Assembly (NCBI RefSeq): GCF_014648255.1
Contig: NZ_BMQT01000003.1
Location: 434,001-498,000 of the forward strand
Length of the DNA stretch: 64,000 nt
Reading direction: 5' to 3'
DNA from: Nocardioides albus
Lineage (GTDB): Bacteria > Actinomycetota > Actinomycetes > Propionibacteriales > Nocardioidaceae
The notes beneath the pieces are model-generated. The model was not told the DNA's origin and did no database searches. It saw only the letters and a list, made by a program, of their open reading frames with translations. How positions within the stretch are numbered: the first letter of the stretch is position 1; every line of letters starts with the position of its first letter. Of the stretch, positions 58,770 to 64,000 are shown in pieces. A program made the position numbers and the translations under genes.

Positions 58770-61700
58770 CTAACCCAGCAGCTTGCGGATCCGCGCGTCG
58801 GACACCTTCGCGGCGGTGCCGAGCTGCTGGGCCCAGAGCTGGACCCGGTACTCCTCGAGCATCCACCGCACCTGCCGCAACCTCGCCCCCGGCGGCCGGC
58901 CCTCGGCCAGCGCGGCAACCTGGTGGAGGTAGGCGTCCTGGAGGGAGGAGATCCGGTCGTGGGTCGCCCGGTCGGCGCGCAGATCGGCGTCGAGCTTGCG
59001 ACGGCGTTCGACGATGGCCTTCAGATAGGTCGGATAGCGCCGGATCTGCTGCGCGCCCGCTTCCGCGACGAACCCGCGGTGCACCAGCCGCGCGAGCTGG
59101 TCCTTCATGTCGGTCAGCGCGGGCAGCTGGAACATGTCGGCCCGCCCGGAGAGAGCCTTGTCGGTCTCGCGATAGGCCTCGAGCGCCCGCATCACGTCGG
59201 CCAGGACCGCGCGGACGGCCGCGACCAGGTCGGCCGGCGTGCCGGCGGCGGCCAGGACCGCGGCGTACGCCTCCTGGGTCCGCGGCAGCGGACGGGCATC
59301 CAGCAGCTGACGGACGACGGCGGCGCGGCAGTCCTCGACGAGCTCGGCGGCACTCGGATAGGGGGATCCGGCCAGCGCGAGCTTCTCCATGGTGGAGAGC
59401 CCGTCGACGACCTCCTTGCCCACATTCGGGAGAGCGAGGAGAAGCAGGCGTACGACGCCGAGACGATGGCGCGCCTCAGCCTCCTCGGCGGATCCGGCGA
59501 CGACGAGACCGACCGTCGAGCCCTCGTCGGAGAGGCACGGGAAGACCGTGACCTCATGCCCGGCACGCTTCTCGGTCACCGTCGCGGCGATGTCGCCGAA
59601 GACCCAGCTCGTCTCGCCGGTGCGGGTGTGACCGGCCGACGCCGCGACCTCCGCGATCGCGGCCTCGAACTCGCCCTCGAGCGGAGCCTTGAGCGCGTCG
59701 AGGTCCTTGCCCTTCGCCGTCTCGCGACCGTCCTCACCGACGACCCGATAGATCGGCCGTAGGTGCTCGGGCACCTTGTCCCAGTCCCAGGCCTCGCGGG
59801 GAATGTGTACGCCCGCGGTCGAGCGCGCCCAGCGCTCCAGCGCGGTCAGCAGCGGCTCCTCCCCCGGCGGCGTCTCCTTCAGGAAGGCGCGCGCCTTGTC
59901 GGGAGCGGGCACGAAGCTGACCCGCAGCGGCTTGGGAAGCGACCGGATCAGCGCGGTCACCAGCTCCTCGCGCAGCCCCGGCACCAGCCAGGAGAAGTCG
60001 TCGGCGCCGACGCGGTTGAGCGTGGCCACGGGTACGTCGATCGTCAGCCCGTCATCGGCCGCACCCGGTTCGAAGTGGTAGCTCAGCGGGAACGTGAGCG
60101 GGCCTCCACCGGGATTCTGCAGAGCCCACTCGGCCGGGAAGTCGCGCTCGCTCACCTCACCGGCAGCCTCGTTGGTGAGCATCGACAGCTCGAAGGTGAG
60201 CAGGTCGGGCGTCTCTCGCCGGGCCTGCTTCCACCACTGGTCGAAGTGGGCGCCGGAGACGATCGAGGCCGGCAGCCGGCGGTCGTAGAAGTCGAAGAGC
60301 GAGTGCTCGTCGACCACGATGTCGCGGCGCCGGGCGCGGTGCTCGAGCTCCTCGGCCTCCTCGACGAGCTTCGCGTTGTCGCGGAGGAAGCGGTGGTTCG
60401 TACGCCACTCGCCATAGACCAACGCATGCCGGATGAAGAGCTCCCGACTCAGCTCGGGATCGATCTTGCCGAAGGCGACGGGACGGTCGGCGACCAGCGG
60501 CACGCCGTAGAGAGTCACCTTCTCCCGCGCCATCACCGAGGCACGCTTCTGCGACCAGTGCGGCTCGGAGTAGGTGCGCTTGACCAGGTCACGGCCCAGC
60601 TGCTCGGCCCACTCGGGCTTGATCGCGGCGTTCTGCCGGGCCCAGAGCCGGGAGGTCTCGACGAGCTCCGCCGACATCACGAACTGCGGGTTCTTCCGGT
60701 GCAGCGCCGACCCGGGGAAGATCGCGAACTTCGCCCCGCGGGCACCCTCGTACTCCCGCGGGCCAGGCCGCCGCTTCTCCCGCGCTCGCGCCGCGTCCGC
60801 CTTCGAGTCCCGTTCCTCGAGCGCGCCGATGTGCGAGAGCAGCCCGGAGAGCAGCGCCTGATGGATCCCGTCGGCGTCGTACGTCACCTTGTCCTCGCCC
60901 GCGTCCTCGCCGGCTTCGATGACGTCGCGGTGTCCCTTGCCGAGGTCGATCTTCATCTCCCGGCACACCTGACGCAGCTGCGACTCCAGGTCCTGCCACT
61001 CCCGGACGCGTACGTAGTGCAGGAACTCCCGCTTGCACAGCCGCCGGAACGCGCTGGAGGAGAGCTCGTGCTGCTGCTGCTTCAGATAGCGCCACAGATT
61101 GAGCCAGGTGAGGAAGTCGGAGGTCTCGTCCTTGAACCGCGCGTGCAGCTGGTCGGCCTGCGCCTGCTCCTTGGGGTGGTCCTGCCCCGGCCGCTCGCGC
61201 GGGTCCTGGAGCGATAGCGCGGAAGCGACCACGATGACGTCGCGCACGCACCCGAGCCGCTCGCCCTCGAGCACCATCCGTGCCAGCCGCGGGTCGATCG
61301 GCAGCCTGGCCAGGCGACGGCCCAGCTTCGTCAGCCGCTGGCCCCGCATCGCGCCGAGCTCCTCGAGAAGCTGTACGCCGGCAGTGATGTTGCGCCGGTC
61401 CGGCGCCTCCACGAACGGGAACCGGGCGATGTCCCCCAGCCCGAGCGAGGCCATCTGCAGGATGACCGAGGCCAGGTTGGTCCGCAGGATCTCCGGGTCG
61501 GTGAACTCCGGCCGCCCGAGGAAGTCCTCCTCGGAGTAGAGCCGGATCGCGATGCCCGCCTGGACCCGCCCCGTACGCCCCGACCGCTGGTTCGCCGAGG
61601 CCTGCGAGATCGGCTCGATGGGCAGCCGCTGCACCTTGGTGCGGGCGGAGTAGCGCGAGATGCGGGCGACACCGGTGTCGACGACGTACTTGATCCCGGG

Positions 61701-62657
61701 GACCGTCAGCGAGGTCTCGGCGACATTGGTCGCGAGCACGATCCGGCGGCCGGTGTGGGGCGAGAAGACCCGGTGCTGGTCGGCGGCCGACAGGCGCGAG
61801 AACAGCGGGATGATCTCGACCAGACCCGTCCCGGAGCGCCCCTTGTTCAGCCCGAGCGCATCGGACAGCGCGTCGGCAGCGTCCCGGATCTCGCGCTCGC
61901 CGGGCAGGAAGACGAGAACGTCACCCGGGCCTTCGGCCGAGAGCTCCTTGACCGCGTCGACGATGGCCTCGGTCTGGTCGCGGACGACGACCTCGCCCTC
62001 TTCGTCCTCCTCGGAGAGCTCCATCAGCGGCCGGTAGCGGACCTCGACCGGATACGTACGCCCGGAGACCTCGATGATCGGCGCGGGCTCGCCCGAGGCG
62101 TCGGCGAAGTGGGCCGCGAACCGCTCCGGGTCGATCGTCGCGGAGGTGATGATCAGCTTCAGGTCCGGCCGACGCGGCAGCAGCCGGCGCAGGTAGCCGA
62201 GCAGGAAGTCGATGTTCAGCGACCGCTCGTGGGCCTCGTCGATGATGATCGTGTCGTAGCGGCGCAGGTCGCGGTCGCGCTGGAGCTCGGCGAGCAGGAT
62301 GCCGTCGGTCATCAGCTTGATCCGGGAGGCGGCCGAGGACTTGTCCATGAACCGCACCTGGTAGCCGACCAGGTCACCGAGCGAGGTGTTGAGCTCGGAG
62401 GCGATCCGCTCGGCCACCGACCGTGCCGCGATCCGGCGCGGCTGGGTGTGCCCGATCAGACCGGCGGACCCGCGCCCGAGCTCCAGGCAGATCTTGGGCA
62501 GCTGCGTCGTCTTCCCCGACCCGGTCTCGCCGGCGACGATCACGACCTGGTGGTCACGGATGGCCGCGGCGATGTCCTCGCGGCGCTGGGTGACCGGAAG
62601 CTCGGCAGGGTAGGTGATCGCGACGGAGATGGCGGCGGGCTGATCGGACTCGGACAT
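58770..62657 (-). CDS. hrpA: ATP-dependent RNA helicase HrpA (DEAH box)
   Basis: 1295 residues, the usual HrpA length. The helicase core has GETGSGKTTQLPKICLELG (Walker A), the DEAH motif in DEAHERSLNIDFLLGYLRRLL, SATI, and QRSGRTGRVQAG (motif VI), followed by an HA2 and OB-fold region and a long C-terminal HrpA-specific domain. It unwinds RNA with ATP and, in E. coli, rescues stalled ribosomes and processes fimbrial mRNA. ATG at 62657 (MSESDQP) is chosen because the ATG at 62669 sits too close to GGGGGAG. The frame open upstream to 63725 is antisense to the esterase. Confidence 0.9.
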   Translation of the reverse strand: MSESDQPAAISVAITYPAELPVTQRREDIAAAIRDHQVVIVAGETGSGKTTQLPKICLELGRGSAGLIGHTQPRRIAARSVAERIASELNTSLGDLVGYQVRFMDKSSAASRIKLMTDGILLAELQRDRDLRRYDTIIIDEAHERSLNIDFLLGYLRRLLPRRPDLKLIITSATIDPERFAAHFADASGEPAPIIEVSGRTYPVEVRYRPLMELSEEDEEGEVVVRDQTEAIVDAVKELSAEGPGDVLVFLPGEREIRDAADALSDALGLNKGRSGTGLVEIIPLFSRLSAADQHRVFSPHTGRRIVLATNVAETSLTVPGIKYVVDTGVARISRYSARTKVQRLPIEPISQASANQRSGRTGRVQAGIAIRLYSEEDFLGRPEFTDPEILRTNLASVILQMASLGLGDIARFPFVEAPDRRNITAGVQLLEELGAMRGQRLTKLGRRLARLPIDPRLARMVLEGERLGCVRDVIVVASALSLQDPRERPGQDHPKEQAQADQLHARFKDETSDFLTWLNLWRYLKQQQHELSSSAFRRLCKREFLHYVRVREWQDLESQLRQVCREMKIDLGKGHRDVIEAGEDAGEDKVTYDADGIHQALLSGLLSHIGALEERDSKADAARAREKRRPGPREYEGARGAKFAIFPGSALHRKNPQFVMSAELVETSRLWARQNAAIKPEWAEQLGRDLVKRTYSEPHWSQKRASVMAREKVTLYGVPLVADRPVAFGKIDPELSRELFIRHALVYGEWRTNHRFLRDNAKLVEEAEELEHRARRRDIVVDEHSLFDFYDRRLPASIVSGAHFDQWWKQARRETPDLLTFELSMLTNEAAGEVSERDFPAEWALQNPGGGPLTFPLSYHFEPGAADDGLTIDVPVATLNRVGADDFSWLVPGLREELVTALIRSLPKPLRVSFVPAPDKARAFLKETPPGEEPLLTALERWARSTAGVHIPREAWDWDKVPEHLRPIYRVVGEDGRETAKGKDLDALKAPLEGEFEAAIAEVAASAGHTRTGETSWVFGDIAATVTEKRAGHEVTVFPCLSDEGSTVGLVVAGSAEEAEARHRLGVVRLLLLALPNVGKEVVDGLSTMEKLALAGSPYPSAAELVEDCRAAVVRQLLDARPLPRTQEAYAAVLAAAGTPADLVAAVRAVLADVMRALEAYRETDKALSGRADMFQLPALTDMKDQLARLVHRGFVAEAGAQQIRRYPTYLKAIVERRRKLDADLRADRATHDRISSLQDAYLHQVAALAEGRPPGARLRQVRWMLEEYRVQLWAQQLGTAAKVSDARIRKLLG

Positions 62658-62786
62658 GAGGTCACCCATTCTCCCCCGGCGTACCCCTCGACTGCACATC
62701 GGTTTCTCCTGTGCCGCAGGCCGGGTTCCGTGGCTCATGGTGGCAGAGGAGGCTGGGTACTCCAGTTCGCGAAGGAGTTGGCCCCC

Positions 62787-63791
62787 ATGACCGAGACCCC
62801 CACCGACCAGATCTTCCCCGACACCCCCGCCCGACCACCGTTCGATCCGGAGCTCGTGCCGGTCCTCGAGGCGGCACGGCAGGACGTGTCGACCTTCTCT
62901 GCCGAGAACCTCGAGCTGATACGTCAGCTCAGCGCCGAGGGCCTGCCCGACGTGGAACCGGTGGACCTGACCGTGGGTGGTGCGATCAGGGTCGAGGAGC
63001 GTCAGGTCCCCGGCCCCGAGGGTGCGCCCGACGTCACCGTGCTGATCCTGAGCCCCGCCGTCGACGGGCCGCCGCGGACGGCGATCTACCACGTCCACGG
63101 CGGCGGCATGGTGATCGGAGACCGGCGGCTCGGCGTGGAGACCTTCCTCCCGTACGTCGCCGACGGCAACGCCGTCGTCGTGTCGGTGGAGTACCGCCTC
63201 GCCCCGGAGCATCCCGACCCAGCACCCGTGGAGGATTGCTACGCCGGCCTGGTCTGGACCGCCAAGAACGCAGCCGATCTCGGCGTCGACCCCGAGCGCA
63301 TCATGATCGCGGGGACGAGCGCCGGTGGTGGTCTCGCCGCCGGCACGGCGCTGATCGCCCGCGACCGGGCCTTCCCGAGACTGAGCCATCAGATCCTCAT
63401 CTGTCCGATGCTCGACGACCGGTTCGAGACCCACAGCAGCCGGATGCTCGACGACGAGGGGCTCTGGGACCGCAACGCCAACCTGTTCGGCTGGACGGCA
63501 CTGCTCGGCGACCGCCGCGGCGGCCCTGACGTGTCCCCGTACGCCGCGCCCGCACGCGCCGAGGACCTCACCGGCCTCCCCCGCACCTACATCGACACCG
63601 GCTCGGCGGAGACGTTCCGCGACGAGACGCTGACCTACGCACGCCGGCTCTCGGAGGCCGGAGTGAGCGTCGACCTCCACATGTGGGGCGGCGGGTTCCA
63701 CGGGTTCGACATGATGGCCGGGCACGCCGCGGTCTCGCGCGCCTCGGTGGCGACCCGTGACGAGTTCATCCGCAGAGCGCTCGAGGGCTGA
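62787..63791 (+). CDS. Alpha/beta hydrolase (Abhydrolase_3, HSL-like)
   Basis: 334 residues. HVHGGGMVIGD (oxyanion hole), the nucleophile elbow [32 protein letters not shown], and the catalytic His in GGGFHGFDMMAG identify an esterase of the hormone-sensitive-lipase group. The ATG at 62787 has AAGGAG nine bases upstream. It is divergent from hrpA across a 129-base gap. Not closely similar to the 42103 esterase beyond shared motifs. The substrate is unknown; small esters or lactones are typical. Confidence 0.85.
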   Translation: MTETPTDQIFPDTPARPPFDPELVPVLEAARQDVSTFSAENLELIRQLSAEGLPDVEPVDLTVGGAIRVEERQVPGPEGAPDVTVLILSPAVDGPPRTAIYHVHGGGMVIGDRRLGVETFLPYVADGNAVVVSVEYRLAPEHPDPAPVEDCYAGLVWTAKNAADLGVDPERIMIAGTSAGGGLAAGTALIARDRAFPRLSHQILICPMLDDRFETHSSRMLDDEGLWDRNANLFGWTALLGDRRGGPDVSPYAAPARAEDLTGLPRTYIDTGSAETFRDETLTYARRLSEAGVSVDLHMWGGGFHGFDMMAGHAAVSRASVATRDEFIRRALEG

Positions 63792-63856
63792 TCCGATGGT
63801 CGTGCCGGGCGCCGAGCTAGGCGAGTCTTGGTCCGGCCGCCTAGATTATGTCCCCA

Positions 63857-64000
63857 TGACCGGGGAGCCGAGCGAGATCGAGGTCCAGGATGCGCTGCGT
63901 GCGCTCCGCGGAGAGGACGAGACCCTGAACGAGCGGTCGGTACAGACCGTCCTCGACCTCCATCGGCTGCGCGATGCGCTGACCCGTTTCGGCGACGAGG
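63857..64000 (+). CDS. Hypothetical protein, 3' truncated by window edge
   Basis: ATG at 63857, nine bases after the -10-like TAGATT (63843-63848), so possibly leaderless. 48 codons are visible to the last base without a stop: MTGEPSEIEVQDALRALRGE then DETLNERSVQTVLDLHRLRDALTRFGDE. The sequence is charged and helical. I cannot assign a family from so little. Its real length is unknown. Confidence 0.5.

Overview
The window comes from a G+C-rich actinobacterium. The gene set suggests a member of the Nocardioidaceae (Nocardioides-like): a 13E12/DUF222 HNH gene, an LCP protein, HemQ, an Eis-type acetyltransferase, DUF3000, LigC plus Prim-PolC, F420/LLM oxidoreductases and several leaderless-looking promoters. 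The family assignment is inference; nothing in the window identifies a species.

Layout. 1-6.1 kb: the 3' part of an LCP cell-wall ligase gene, a DUF222-HNH gene bracketed by inverted repeats, then glmU-prs and a small Imm5-like gene. 6.1-14.5 kb: a stress-signalling block, with an anti-sigma-kinase/GAF/SpoIIE phosphatase divergent from a giant poly-HAMP hybrid histidine kinase and a translationally coupled response regulator. 14.5-16.8 kb: a wall-polymer decoration operon (TagD-like cytidylyltransferase, LicD-methyltransferase fusion, small coiled-coil protein). 17-25.8 kb: a LuxR-type regulator, a large secreted subtilase, a SUMF1-fold protein, a tRNA-Gln-like gene and small membrane proteins. 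25.8-28.8 kb: LigC DNA ligase and Prim-PolC, convergent around a candidate small RNA. 28.8-35.6 kb: a DUF4349 lipoprotein, Eis-like acetyltransferase, cysteine-dioxygenase-like protein, MsrB, acyltransferase, LLM oxidoreductase and uracil/xanthine permease. 35.6-41.2 kb: a polymorphic-toxin cassette (CpnT/WXG-like partner, RHS-AHH nuclease toxin and two immunity-like genes, one frameshifted). 41.3-44.7 kb: HemQ, an esterase, protoporphyrinogen oxidase and an L7/L12-CTD membrane protein. 44.8-52.7 kb: an organosulfur-acquisition cluster with its LysR regulator. 52.7-55.8 kb: hemE, DUF3000 and RNase D. 55.9-64 kb: an orphan solute-binding lipoprotein, a PemK/MazF-like protein, a conserved hypothetical, HrpA helicase, an esterase and a truncated gene.

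How the genes fit together. hemE, hemG and hemQ serve one pathway (coproporphyrin-dependent heme synthesis), but here the sulfur cluster lies between hemE and hemG and looks like an insertion. The sulfur genes (SfnG-like, SsuD-like, two DszC/SfnB-like enzymes, flavin reductase, MHS transporter) fit scavenging of sulfones and sulfonates under sulfate limitation. LigC and Prim-PolC are known partners in gap-filling repair.

The least explained items are non-coding: two arrays of a ~21-bp unit arranged as large inverted repeats (44.72-44.83 and 55.79-55.91 kb), a cloverleaf-like cruciform next to the HNH gene, a probable small RNA with two G-run hairpin loops, and paired GTGTWACAC operators upstream of a hypothetical gene.
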